NCBI GenBank assembly: GCA_020635715.1
Contig: JACJZG010000041.1
Span: 1 to 8,523, forward strand
Direction: 5' to 3'
Length of the DNA stretch: 8,523 bases
Source of the DNA: Flavobacteriales bacterium
Lineage (GTDB): Bacteria > Bacteroidota > Bacteroidia > Flavobacteriales_F > PHOS-HE28
Positions within the stretch are counted from its first letter, which is position 1. Each line of letters opens with the position of its first letter. Below the pieces are notes generated by a model. That model did not search any database, was not told the DNA's origin, and was given only the letters and a program-made list of their open reading frames with translations. This document shows positions 1 through 6,830 of the stretch, piece after piece. Position numbers and translations under genes: made by a program.

Positions 1-987
1 CCGTTGAGCAGAGGGATATAGTTGTTCCAACGGACGGGAAGGCTGGGGTTGTTCGGCACGTAAACCAGTGCCGCACCAACGCCACAAGCCGATCGACCGA
101 AGGCCCCTTCGCCGCTCGTTGTCCATGGCTCGATCACGTTCTCCTCGAAGCCGAGCACACCGCCCTCATCGAGCGCGTTCCGCAGCCAATGCACCGAACT
201 GCCGCGCGCTTCACCCAAGTCGAGGTCGCCATCGCCATCGATGTCCATCAGCTGCGGTGTGCGGTAGGAATAGCCCAGGTCGCCGGTGAGGATCGGCAGG
301 TCCTCCACGGTCCATTCGGTGCCATCACCCGCCGTGTTCCGCGCGATCTTCAAGCTGTCATTGGCCGCCGTGAGGATCAGGTCGAGGCCGCCGACGAGGT
401 CCACATCACCGATGCGCAGGCAACGCGACGCCGGACCCGAATGCACATCGGTGAAGAAGTCCAGCGTGCCGAAGCCGGCTTCCGATCCTGCGAGGATGCC
501 AAGGCCCGCCGCTTCCGGGAGGTCGAGGGTCATCACCAGGTCGGCGAAGCCATCGCCGGTGACATCTGCCACCGCAAGGGCCTTGGGTTCGGCGATCAAC
601 AGGATCGGCTCGTCGGCAAGGAAACTGCCATCACCCTGGTTGCGGATGATCAACAACTCGTCGCCCATGCCATCCACGCAGAGGATGTCCGCATCACCAT
701 CCCCGTCCACATCGGCCACCTCGAACAGCGAACAGTTGCCATTGAGGTCGAACAATAGGATGTAGGGCCCGAAGGTCCCCTGTCCGTCCTGGTTGGGCAG
801 CCACTTGACATGGTCGCCGCCGAAGACCCCGATCAGGTCCATGTCGCCATCCATGTCCACATCGGCCACACGCACTTCCGCGTTGAAGGTGTTGGACATC
901 ACCACCTGCCCGGTGCCGAACTGGGCACGGGCCGCCACGGAAGCCATCAGGAGGGTGCCGGCAAGGAGGAGTTTGAAGGGGGGCATA
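1..987 (-). CDS. Exported FG-GAP/VCBS-type repeat protein (C-terminus outside window)
   Basis: The reading frame is open from ATG at 987 to the window edge, giving 329 residues without a stop. Residues 1-22 form a signal peptide (basic start, leucine-rich core, ARA-Q cleavage region). Five Asp-rich calcium-loop motifs of the FG-GAP/VCBS type follow at about 42-50 (DVDMDGDMD), 92-100 (DVDGDGDAD), 141-149 (DVTGDGFAD), 194-202 (DVDLVGGLD, degenerate) and 248-256 (DIDGDGDLD), spaced about 50 residues apart as in blades of an integrin-like beta-propeller. Such proteins are exported and bind calcium; in Bacteroidota they usually end in a T9SS sorting domain, which would lie off the window. No enzyme domain is visible and the ligand is unknown. 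The gene runs the same way as the universal stress gene upstream, with a gap of about 100 bases. The family call is firm; the function is not known. Confidence 0.88.
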
Positions 988-1019
988 CGACAGGCTGTCG
1001 CCGTGATGACGGTGCGCCG

Positions 1020-1027
1020 CGAAGGTA
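1020..1027 (-). promoter_or_regulatory. Possible -7 promoter element before the FG-GAP gene
   Basis: On the minus strand this reads TACCTTCG, one base from the Bacteroidota -7 consensus TAnnTTTG, 32 bases before the ATG at 987. A TTG lies upstream at 1055-1053, but the 25-base spacing is longer than usual. Assigned by eye only. Confidence 0.25.
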
Positions 1028-1089
1028 CGGCGCTTCGGGGAGCCGTGCTCGCCAAGGCGCACCCTGGAATAGCCTGACCAGCAGTGCGC

Positions 1090-1887
1090 TCAGGCGCAGA
1101 GGACCGGTATGCGTGGACCGTTGGTGAGCATCCGCTCCTTCTCCGCATCGGCGATGTAGCGGTATTCGTCCGAGGCGTGGGCCATGATGGCCAGCGCACC
1201 GGCCCCCACCTTCTCCGCATAGTCTATGGTGGCCTGGGCGAAGCCGATGCTGAAGGAAGTGCTGGGTTCGTTCACCTCCTCATGGCGCACACCAGCTTGT
1301 TCCAGGTGGCGCATCATCCTCAGCTTATTGTCCAGCAGTTCCTGGGAGGGTGATTCACCCGGGCGTACCAGCTGGAAGATGTGTACGTCCGCCTCGAACG
1401 CGCGGGCAAGTCCGGCCACCACATCCAGGAGCTTATCCACGTCCGCATGCGCGGCAACGGGCATTACGATGCGTTTGAGCAGGCCATCCACGTTCACTCC
1501 TTCCTGCACCACCAGTGCGGGCGTACTGGCATGACGCACCAGCTTCAGGATGTCGGCACCGAAGAGGTTCTGGCGCAGCCCTTTCGCGCCGTGGGTGCAG
1601 AGCACGAGCAGTGAATGCCCCTGTCCGGTCTCCTCGGCGATGGCCTTCATGAAGTCGCCCTCCAGCAGTTTAGGGGTGATGCGTCCGGCGGAGCCCGCCT
1701 TCTCCACCTGGGCGTCCATCATCGCCTGCACCTGTTCGCGACCTTCTGCGTTGCGCTCGCTCCTGTTCAGCACGTGCAGCAGGGTGGTGCGGGTGGAAAG
1801 ACGACCGGCGATGGTCGTGGCCACACGCACGGCATCATCCGAGGCGGGTGTGAGGTCGGTGGCGCAGAGGATGTCCTTGTCGAGCAT
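1090..1887 (-). CDS. Universal stress protein with two tandem UspA domains
   Basis: This is a cytoplasmic 265-residue protein with two UspA-like domains, at about 4-128 and 137-264, the common tandem form in Bacteroidota. Domain 1 starts with the typical strand and Asp (DILCATDLTP) and ends with TPALVV. Its nucleotide-binding region (CTHG-9x-GA at 97-111) resembles the family motif G-2x-G-9x-G-S/T, but Cys97 replaces the first Gly and Ala111 the Ser/Thr. Domain 2 keeps the final strand (IPVLCA) but has no Gly-rich loop, so it probably does not bind ATP. The frame stays open to an ATG at 1992. I chose ATG 1887 because the UspA fold begins directly there and the extra 35 residues look like no domain. 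There is no Shine-Dalgarno. The family's role is stress survival; the specific trigger is unknown. Confidence 0.9.
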   Translation of the reverse strand: MLDKDILCATDLTPASDDAVRVATTIAGRLSTRTTLLHVLNRSERNAEGREQVQAMMDAQVEKAGSAGRITPKLLEGDFMKAIAEETGQGHSLLVLCTHGAKGLRQNLFGADILKLVRHASTPALVVQEGVNVDGLLKRIVMPVAAHADVDKLLDVVAGLARAFEADVHIFQLVRPGESPSQELLDNKLRMMRHLEQAGVRHEEVNEPSTSFSIGFAQATIDYAEKVGAGALAIMAHASDEYRYIADAEKERMLTNGPRIPVLCA

Positions 1888-2192
1888 GGGCAGGTGGCTG
1901 GTGCGAATGTACCCGGTGCGGCCGAGAACGGGACTGGAACGGGTGACAGGGTTCCGACAGCTTGCGCCAGGATCTGGAAAGCCAAGGATCATGTGACCCT
2001 GTCGGGCGATGTGGAACGGATCACCTGTTGGGCACCTAGCTCACTACATAGGGTGATTTTGAACGGAAGTGAAGGGGGGAGTTCCTAAACGAGCTATTTT
2101 GGCACTGCGAGGACCGTGCATCCAGCGTTACTAGGGTGGATGGCGGACCCAGTGAATACCCTATTGCCTTCGCACGATCAAAACGGAACCTC
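1888..2192. other. Divergent intergenic region
   Basis: These 305 bases separate the minus-strand universal stress gene from the plus-strand T9SS gene and should hold both promoters. I see no convincing gene: the frames crossing it are extensions or shadows of the neighbours. Visible elements are TACATTCG on the minus strand (1911-1904), TATTTTGG on the plus strand (2095-2102), and an 8-base inverted repeat, GACAGGGT at 1945-1952 with ACCCTGTC at 1996-2003, which may be chance. The part near 2040-2110 is noticeably more AT-rich than its surroundings, as expected of a promoter. Confidence 0.5.
1904..1911 (-). promoter_or_regulatory. Possible -7 promoter element of the universal stress gene
   Basis: The minus strand reads TACATTCG, one mismatch from TAnnTTTG, ending 16 bases before ATG 1887. 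A transcript starting a few bases downstream would have a leader of about ten bases and would exclude the alternative ATG at 1992, which supports the shorter protein. I found no good TTG at the -33 position, so this is tentative. Confidence 0.3.
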
Positions 2193-4406
2193 ATGAAACA
2201 GCTCGCCGCACTTCTCATCCTGTTCGGACTTTGGAGCACCTCGGCTTTGGCAGATCCTCCATCCTGGTTTGTTCACAGGGTGTCCTGTGCCGGGAATGAT
2301 GGGGCGATCAAAGTATGGCCGCACCTTGCGGATTCTCCATACACCTTCCTTTGGAACACGGGTGCCACCACCGATTCCATCGGGGGGCTGGCTCCTGGAA
2401 CATATTCGGTCACCGTCACCACCAGTGCCGGAGAGTCGCACGACTACAGTTACACGCTTGCACCTTATGATGCGGCCGCCATACTTGCAGAGGATGTTTG
2501 GTACGCCGGTAATTTCTGGTATGAACCGTGTCAAGGTGAGTGTAATGGAGGGATCGAACTGATGCTTCCTAGTTTTTCGGAGGAGTATGTATTCACAACG
2601 GACCCGCCGGTTCCATTTCAAGTTCAAGCGAATAGTAATTGGTTGTCCAACACGGAGGGCTCCTACACGCGCTACGTATTGTGGGGCTTCTGTGATGGGA
2701 CTGAAGTTCAGATAACAGCCAGTACCTCGTGCTACACCTCCGGTCCGATGCCAGTAGTGAGCATCCAAAGCTTGCCGCCTGCCGAACTGGAGATCCTTGC
2801 GGTAGCACCAACCTGTGGTTCGGCGAATGATGGTTATGTGGCCGGCGTGGTCACGATCCCCGCGGCAAATCATGCTGCTTGGGATGTCGGTGTGCTAGTC
2901 GACTACAACAACCCGGGCGGTCTGGGAGGAGGCGTCACCATACCGGATACCACGGTCTTTCCTTTCCAGTTCGATGGACTTCAAGAAGGAGATTGGTTCG
3001 TCTACCTGGAACAGCTCACCTACACCGGGTGCGTTTACCAGTACCCCGTCCGCATATCGGACCGCTCACCGAACTGCGCCACCTTGAGCGGCACGGTGCA
3101 TTTCGAAACGGATGAGGATTGTGTGCAGGACGGGTTGGAACTCGGGATGCCCAACCAGCTCATACGGGTGACACCCGGTCCGTACTACGGCGTATCGGGT
3201 CCCGATGGCAGTTATCACGTGGCCGTACCTGATGGGAACTTCATGGTCGATCAGATGAACCCCGATGCCGTGCAGGTCTGTCCGGTCGGTGTTCCTGTTC
3301 CCTTCTCCGTGGGTGTCAACGGTAGTGCCACGGTCGACTTCGCCGATTCGCTGCTCACCCCGTTCAATGCGCGCCTGCACCTGTGGAACGCGTACTCGCG
3401 TGTGGGCTTCCCCTTCGAGTACCGGATGACCATCGCGAATGACAACGGCTATGTCGGGGAGAACATCGTGGTATCCCTGGACTTCGATCCGATCTTCTCC
3501 TTCATCAGCGGCACACCGGGCATCACCAGCAATACGCCGGGCCAGATCGAGTGGTCCTTCCCGAACCTGGCGCCCTTCGAGCAACGATCGGTGGTCGCCC
3601 TGCTGCAAGTGCCACCCGACCCCGCCCTGCTGGGCAACTACTACACGGCCACCGCTACGATCAGCAGCAGTACTTCGGAGGTTGATCTGACGGACAACTT
3701 GGGAACGATGACGCATCGGATCATCTCCAGCTACGACCCCAACGACAAGCAGGCCTTCACCAGCAGCCGCACCTCGGATGAGATGTACCTGAAGGATGTG
3801 GACGCCTACATCGACTACCTGATCCGGTTCCAGAACACGGGCAATGACACGGCCTTCACCGTGGTGGTCACCGACACGATCAGTCCGCTGCTCGATCTCG
3901 GCTCCTTGCAGATACTCGGTGCCTCGCACCCGTACATCCCTTCCATCGAGTCCGGGAACGTCCTGCGCTTCCAGTTCAATGACATCCTGCTGCCGGACAG
4001 CAACGTGAACGAGGTGGCGAGCCACGGCATGGTGGCCTTCCGCTTGAAGCCCATGGAGGAGGTGAGCATCGGATCCTACATCGACAACGCGGCCGACATC
4101 TATTTCGACTTCAACGAACCGGTGCGCACCAACACCGCACGACTGGAGGTGAGCGTGTCCACCAACCTGTCCGAGCTGGCTCGTCCTGAACTTCGTCTTG
4201 CACCTGTACCCACTTCAGACCAGCTCACGTTGCAGTTCGATGGTGTGCTCACAGCCATCGGCATTTACAGCACGGACGGCAGGCTGGTGGAGCAACTCCC
4301 TGGTTCCCGTACGATCGATGTGTCGCACCTGCCGGTCGGGCTTTACCTGTTGCAGGCGCGCACCGCTGATGGTGCGGTATTGCAGGGTCGCTTCGTGAAG
4401 CGGTAG
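2193..4406 (+). CDS. Large secreted T9SS cargo protein with SprB-like repeat
   Basis: The protein has 737 residues. Signal peptide 1-20 (MKQLAALLILFGLWSTSALA) is followed by one SprB-like repeat at 36-76 (NDGAIKV...TFLWNTGATT...LAPGTYSVTV) and a Cys-containing region of unknown fold at 100-290. An SdrD B-like/carboxypeptidase-regulatory-like beta domain lies at about 297-380 and a DUF11-like Ig domain at about 390-505. A DUF7619-type domain at 511-650 carries its usual landmarks SYDPNDK, RFQNTGNDTAF, LPDSNVNE, SHG and IYFDFNEPV. A type A T9SS sorting domain closes it (668-737: YSTDGRLVEQL, LPVGLYLLQA). It should cross the outer membrane through T9SS and be anchored or released. ATG 2193 was chosen over an in-frame ATG at 2136 because it places the signal peptide at the N-terminus. 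No catalytic domain is visible; adhesion or a structural role is only a guess. Residues 1-290 are encoded by more AT-rich DNA than the rest. Confidence 0.92.
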   Translation: MKQLAALLILFGLWSTSALADPPSWFVHRVSCAGNDGAIKVWPHLADSPYTFLWNTGATTDSIGGLAPGTYSVTVTTSAGESHDYSYTLAPYDAAAILAEDVWYAGNFWYEPCQGECNGGIELMLPSFSEEYVFTTDPPVPFQVQANSNWLSNTEGSYTRYVLWGFCDGTEVQITASTSCYTSGPMPVVSIQSLPPAELEILAVAPTCGSANDGYVAGVVTIPAANHAAWDVGVLVDYNNPGGLGGGVTIPDTTVFPFQFDGLQEGDWFVYLEQLTYTGCVYQYPVRISDRSPNCATLSGTVHFETDEDCVQDGLELGMPNQLIRVTPGPYYGVSGPDGSYHVAVPDGNFMVDQMNPDAVQVCPVGVPVPFSVGVNGSATVDFADSLLTPFNARLHLWNAYSRVGFPFEYRMTIANDNGYVGENIVVSLDFDPIFSFISGTPGITSNTPGQIEWSFPNLAPFEQRSVVALLQVPPDPALLGNYYTATATISSSTSEVDLTDNLGTMTHRIISSYDPNDKQAFTSSRTSDEMYLKDVDAYIDYLIRFQNTGNDTAFTVVVTDTISPLLDLGSLQILGASHPYIPSIESGNVLRFQFNDILLPDSNVNEVASHGMVAFRLKPMEEVSIGSYIDNAADIYFDFNEPVRTNTARLEVSVSTNLSELARPELRLAPVPTSDQLTLQFDGVLTAIGIYSTDGRLVEQLPGSRTIDVSHLPVGLYLLQARTADGAVLQGRFVKR

Positions 4407-4481
4407 AACGCAGGTTCCTTACACAGGGTATCCTTCGCCTTGCCGGTGGAGTGTGCATGCATGTCCCACTTGCGCAACAGA

Positions 4482-4509
4482 TCGTGGCACGCACACCACG
4501 ATGCCACGA
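4482..4509. repeat. Perfect 8-bp inverted repeat upstream of csbD-like gene
   Basis: TCGTGGCA (4482-4489) pairs with TGCCACGA (4502-4509) across a 12-base spacer. The spacer contains CCACGA, so a 6-bp stem (4482-4487 with 4496-4501) is an alternative fold. No T-run follows on either strand, which argues against a simple terminator. It lies 76 bases after the T9SS gene stop and about 50 bases before the candidate csbD promoter, so an operator or RNA structure is possible. Confidence 0.4.
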
Positions 4510-4561
4510 CGGCCATTGATCGGTATCGCTGGAACGACGGGCTTTTCGCCTTCCGGCGTAG

Positions 4562-4593
4562 TTGATGTGGTACATCGACCGAACTTAAAATTG
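4562..4593 (+). promoter_or_regulatory. Candidate Bacteroidota-type promoter of the CsbD gene
   Basis: TTG at 4562-4564 and TAAAATTG at 4586-4593 are separated by 21 bases, close to the Bacteroidota pattern TTG / TAnnTTTG (one mismatch in the -7 box). The -7 box sits in a short AT-rich patch, unlike its surroundings. It ends seven bases before the ATG at 4601, so the expected transcription start lies within a few bases of the start codon. Confidence 0.5.
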
Positions 4594-4600
4594 AACGACC

Positions 4601-4810
4601 ATGAGCGCAACGACCGACAAACTGAAAGGCAACTGGAACGAGATCAAAGGCAAACTGAAGCAGGAATACGGCGACCTCACCGACAACGACCTCGTGTACG
4701 AGGAAGGCAAGGAGGATGAACTCTACGGCCGCCTGCAGCAGAAGCTCGGCCAGAGCAAGGAGCAAGTGCATTCGATGCTTGAGCGCATGGGCAAGTCCAC
4801 CCAAGGGTAG
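4601..4810 (+). CDS. CsbD family stress-response protein
   Basis: This 69-residue hydrophilic protein matches the CsbD family throughout: LKGNWNEIKGKLKQEYGDLT near the N-terminus, then D-L-x-YEEGKEDELYGRLQQKLG and a Lys/Glu-rich end. Length and motif order are normal for the family. It has no signal peptide or membrane segment, so it is cytoplasmic. CsbD proteins are induced by general stress in many bacteria, but their biochemical role is unknown. The gene looks monocistronic: its own promoter candidate stands just before it, and a strong hairpin terminator begins about 30 bases after the stop. The start is preceded by TTGAACGACC, with no Shine-Dalgarno. Confidence 0.95.
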   Translation: MSATTDKLKGNWNEIKGKLKQEYGDLTDNDLVYEEGKEDELYGRLQQKLGQSKEQVHSMLERMGKSTQG

Positions 4811-4841
4811 TCTACAGCCCATCATTCAACTCAGATCGGGG

Positions 4842-4870
4842 AAGGCCCGGGAGCGATCCCGGGCTTTCTG
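4842..4870 (+). terminator. Rho-independent-type terminator after the CsbD gene
   Basis: A GC-rich stem of eight perfect pairs (4845-4852 with 4857-4864) is extended by one G-U and two A-U pairs, and closed by a GCGA tetraloop of the stable GNRA class (4853-4856). The right arm runs into TTTCTG, a short imperfect T-tract. Its position 32 bases after the CsbD stop fits transcript end formation. The outer A-U pairs would give a similar hairpin on the other strand. Confidence 0.8.
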
Positions 4871-4940
4871 CTGTTCCGCCCTTGGCTAGGATAGCAGGCC
4901 CGACGCCCACCTGTGGCAGGGAATTGGATGCGTTCCTGGC

Positions 4941-5255
4941 ATGAAGCGCCAACGCACCCATCGTACCCATCCCGACATCTCCGTGGATCAACCACGGGTG
5001 GAGAACGCATCCCCCGATCCGGTGGAAGGCCGAACGGACAACGAACTATGGAAACGTCACCGACCCGCTCAGGAGGCGCCAGCCCGCGCGGGGGGTGATG
5101 AGGATGTGCAGGGAGCAGCGGATCCACGTACCATGGAAGCCTACGAACAGGATCCCGACCACAAGCCTGCACCGGGACTGTTGGACACCACGCCGGAAGG
5201 CGATACCACCGACCCCGATGGTTGGAACCATGAGACCCACTCGAGCAACACGTGA
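4941..5255 (+). CDS. Small disordered hypothetical protein
   Basis: I do not recognise this 104-residue protein. It is strongly hydrophilic, rich in Asp, Glu, Pro, Thr and His, without cysteine, signal peptide or membrane helix. The first ten residues are basic (MKRQRTHRTH) and the last third is acidic and Pro-rich (DPDHKPAP, DTTPEGDTTDPDGW). Such composition suggests an intrinsically disordered protein. Two points favour a real gene: its stop lies only six bases before the ATG of the TonB-domain gene, and it starts about 70 bases past the CsbD terminator, where a new transcription unit could begin. Against it, there is no clear promoter or ribosome site, and only the one possible start was judged. 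It is roughly as likely a genuine short gene as a chance frame in GC-rich DNA, leaning to genuine. Confidence 0.55.
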   Translation: MKRQRTHRTHPDISVDQPRVENASPDPVEGRTDNELWKRHRPAQEAPARAGGDEDVQGAADPRTMEAYEQDPDHKPAPGLLDTTPEGDTTDPDGWNHETHSSNT

Positions 5256-5261
5256 ACGAAC

Positions 5262-5696
5262 ATGCGCCCGATCCTCACCGCCTTCCTGCTCGCGAGCAGC
5301 CTGAGCCTCGCCGCCCAGGACACCCTGAAGCTGCCTCCACCCATCCACCTGGACAGCCTGCCCAGCAACAACGGCAGCCTCACCCGTGTGGAGTCGCCGC
5401 CCCGATTCCCCGGTGGGGTTGAAGGCCTCATAGCATACCTGACCAGCGAGTTGCGTTATCCGGACCAGATGCGCCAGGCCGCCAAGGAAGGGGTGGTGGA
5501 GGTCGGATTCACCATTACTGATGCGGGTGAGGTGAACAACGTCCGGGTGATCGAAGGGATCGCGGGAGCGGAAGCCTTGAACGCGGAAGCGGTAAGGGTG
5601 GTGAGCTCCATGCCGCGCTGGGAACCGGCCACCGTGAATGGGGTGACGGTGCCCATGGCATACAAGCTGCCGGTGAAGTTCGAGGTGGGGAGATAG
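5262..5696 (+). CDS. Secreted TonB C-terminal-domain protein
   Basis: This 144-residue protein has a cleavable signal peptide (1-19, ending SLAAQ) and a short Pro-rich linker. The TonB C-terminal domain at about 46-141 shows the Bacteroidota hallmarks RFPGG (48-52), I-x-YL...LRYP (57-67), G-V-V-E-V-G-F-T-I near 77-85, MPRWEP (117-122) and LPVKF (136-140). Classical TonB spans the inner membrane and passes energy from ExbB/ExbD to outer-membrane receptors. Here the N-terminus looks cleavable rather than a lasting anchor, and no exbB or exbD is near, so energy transduction is doubtful. A periplasmic adaptor contacting an outer-membrane TonB-dependent protein or peptidoglycan is an alternative. 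The gene follows the small hypothetical gene by six bases and is probably co-transcribed with it. Confidence 0.88.
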   Translation: MRPILTAFLLASSLSLAAQDTLKLPPPIHLDSLPSNNGSLTRVESPPRFPGGVEGLIAYLTSELRYPDQMRQAAKEGVVEVGFTITDAGEVNNVRVIEGIAGAEALNAEAVRVVSSMPRWEPATVNGVTVPMAYKLPVKFEVGR

Positions 5697-5774
5697 GGCC
5701 GCGAGCGCCGGTCGCTTGGGATGCGTGCGCCAAAGTCCGGCACGCTCAGGTACGGTCATTGCAACCCATAGGGC

Positions 5775-6119
5775 ATGAGAACGATCATCATGCTCGCACT
5801 GGCGCTGTGTACCCAACAGGTGGCAGCGCAGGAAGAACCGATCACCCCCTTGCCCAGCGGCACACCGGGGTGCATACTCAACACCCCGAAGGAAGCATGG
5901 GTCGGCATCGGCCTTTCGTCAGCGGAGGTGGAGAAGGTCATGGACCTGCAGACGGTCTGTGAGACCGAATGCACCTCGTTGAACGAGACCGGCCGGTACG
6001 ATCTGGAGAAGAACGCGGCCGTGCTGAACCTCTACCACGACAAGCTGCGCGCGTTGGTGGGTGACGAGCATTACGACAAGTGGCTGGACTGGTGTGCCAA
6101 GCGCACCGGGAAGATCTGA
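5775..6119 (+). CDS. Small secreted four-cysteine helical protein
   Basis: This 114-residue protein begins with a signal peptide (about 1-19, MRTIIMLALALCTQQVAAQ). The mature part has four cysteines at 33, 62, 66 and 107, an even number suited to two disulfides in the periplasm. The C-terminal half is predicted helical. It includes LSSAEVEKVMDLQ (48-60) and LVGDEHYDKWLDW (94-106), which recall the LTxxQ-type helices of the CpxP/Spy periplasmic chaperones. That resemblance is weak and by eye. C62-x3-C66 could be a helix-borne pair, though no heme CxxCH or thioredoxin CxxC motif is present. It lies 78 bases after the TonB-domain gene and 44 before the diiron gene on the same strand. I do not recognise a named family. 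Confidence 0.8.
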   Translation: MRTIIMLALALCTQQVAAQEEPITPLPSGTPGCILNTPKEAWVGIGLSSAEVEKVMDLQTVCETECTSLNETGRYDLEKNAAVLNLYHDKLRALVGDEHYDKWLDWCAKRTGKI

Positions 6120-6151
6120 AGTGTGGAGTGCCGCAGTGCACCCGCCCGCCG

Positions 6152-6159
6152 TAACCTTG
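6152..6159 (+). promoter_or_regulatory. Possible -7 element abutting the diiron protein start
   Basis: TAACCTTG differs from TAnnTTTG at one base and ends four bases before ATG 6164. If it works, the transcript would begin at or within a few bases of the start codon. No TTG is found at the expected -33 distance. Confidence 0.3.
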
Positions 6160-6163
6160 CGGC

Positions 6164-6751
6164 ATGGACATCGCGGCGCGGTTACGTGCGCACAAGCGGT
6201 TGGCCCGGCTCCTGCAGCAGGCCTATTCCGCAGAGAAGGCCGCCGCCTTCGCCTACCAGGGGCATGCCGCCTCGGTCAGGAACCAGGCGGAAAAGGCCGC
6301 CATCCATCGCATCGAGATGGACGAATGGGAGCACCGGCGTGAGGTGCGTACGCTCATGGATATGTACGGGGTGCCCGTCTCACGCTACTACGAAGTGCGC
6401 TTCCACATCATCGGGCGCACCATCTCCGCGGCCTGCCATGTGCTGGGCTGGTTCATGCCTTACTACTTCGCCGGGCGGTTGGAGAGCGGCAATGTTTGCG
6501 AGTACTTCCGCATGATCCATTACTTCCACGAGTTGGGTGTTACCGCGCACGACCGGATGCTCTATGACATGGGCATCCGCGAGAAGGAGCACGAGGTCTA
6601 CTTCTACGAACGCATCAAGAACAAGAAGGCGCTGGCCTTCTTCGAGCGGATCTTCAACTGGGGAGCGAGCCAGAGCTTCAACGATGTGGACATGGAAGCC
6701 TTGAAGCCGGTGGAGGAATCGGAGGGGTATTGCCCGACGGGGAGGGGGTGA
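6164..6751 (+). CDS. Coq7-like ferritin-fold diiron protein
   Basis: This 195-residue protein carries the six iron ligands expected of the Coq7 (demethoxyubiquinone hydroxylase) family: Glu24, Glu54 and His57 (ExxH in DEWEH), Glu107, Glu140 and His143 (ExxH in EKEH). The intervals 30, 53 and 33 are close to those I recall for COQ7 (30, 52, 36). A hydrophobic stretch at about 86-104 fits the family's membrane-contacting helix. Coq7 uses a carboxylate-bridged diiron centre and O2 to hydroxylate a quinone ring. Bacteroidota generally make menaquinone, and no quinone-pathway gene is nearby, so the substrate here is unknown; oxygen or peroxide handling is an alternative. The start at 6164 follows directly on a -7-like element. 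The last 20 residues (PVEESEGYCPTGRG) form a probable disordered tail. Family call firm, reaction inferred. Confidence 0.85.
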   Translation: MDIAARLRAHKRLARLLQQAYSAEKAAAFAYQGHAASVRNQAEKAAIHRIEMDEWEHRREVRTLMDMYGVPVSRYYEVRFHIIGRTISAACHVLGWFMPYYFAGRLESGNVCEYFRMIHYFHELGVTAHDRMLYDMGIREKEHEVYFYERIKNKKALAFFERIFNWGASQSFNDVDMEALKPVEESEGYCPTGRG

Positions 6752-6830
6752 GATGCGGTACAACCGACTCGGTCCAACCAACCCTGATCATGCGCTCATC
6801 GCTGCAGTCGTTATACACGAGCGGAACCCG

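Noticed and set aside
189..758. A 189-residue plus-strand open frame
   Set aside because: It is the antisense of the FG-GAP repeat gene, whose calcium-loop motifs read clearly on the minus strand.
1085..1098. Small hairpin TGCGC-TCAG-GCGCA at the universal stress gene stop
   Set aside because: Only five pairs, no T-run, and it overlaps the stop codon, so it is not a credible terminator.
3066..4025. A 319-residue open frame on the minus strand
   Set aside because: It lies wholly within the T9SS gene, whose domains are recognisable. The antisense translation is Arg/Val/Gly/His-rich with no family features, as expected of a shadow in GC-rich DNA.
4831..5172. A 113-residue minus-strand open frame
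   Set aside because: It runs through the CsbD terminator hairpin and has low-complexity Arg/Pro/Gly content with no features of a real protein.
5046..5816. A 256-residue minus-strand open frame
   Set aside because: It is antisense to the TonB-domain gene and the small protein, has no recognisable domain and is rich in Arg and His, typical of a reverse shadow.
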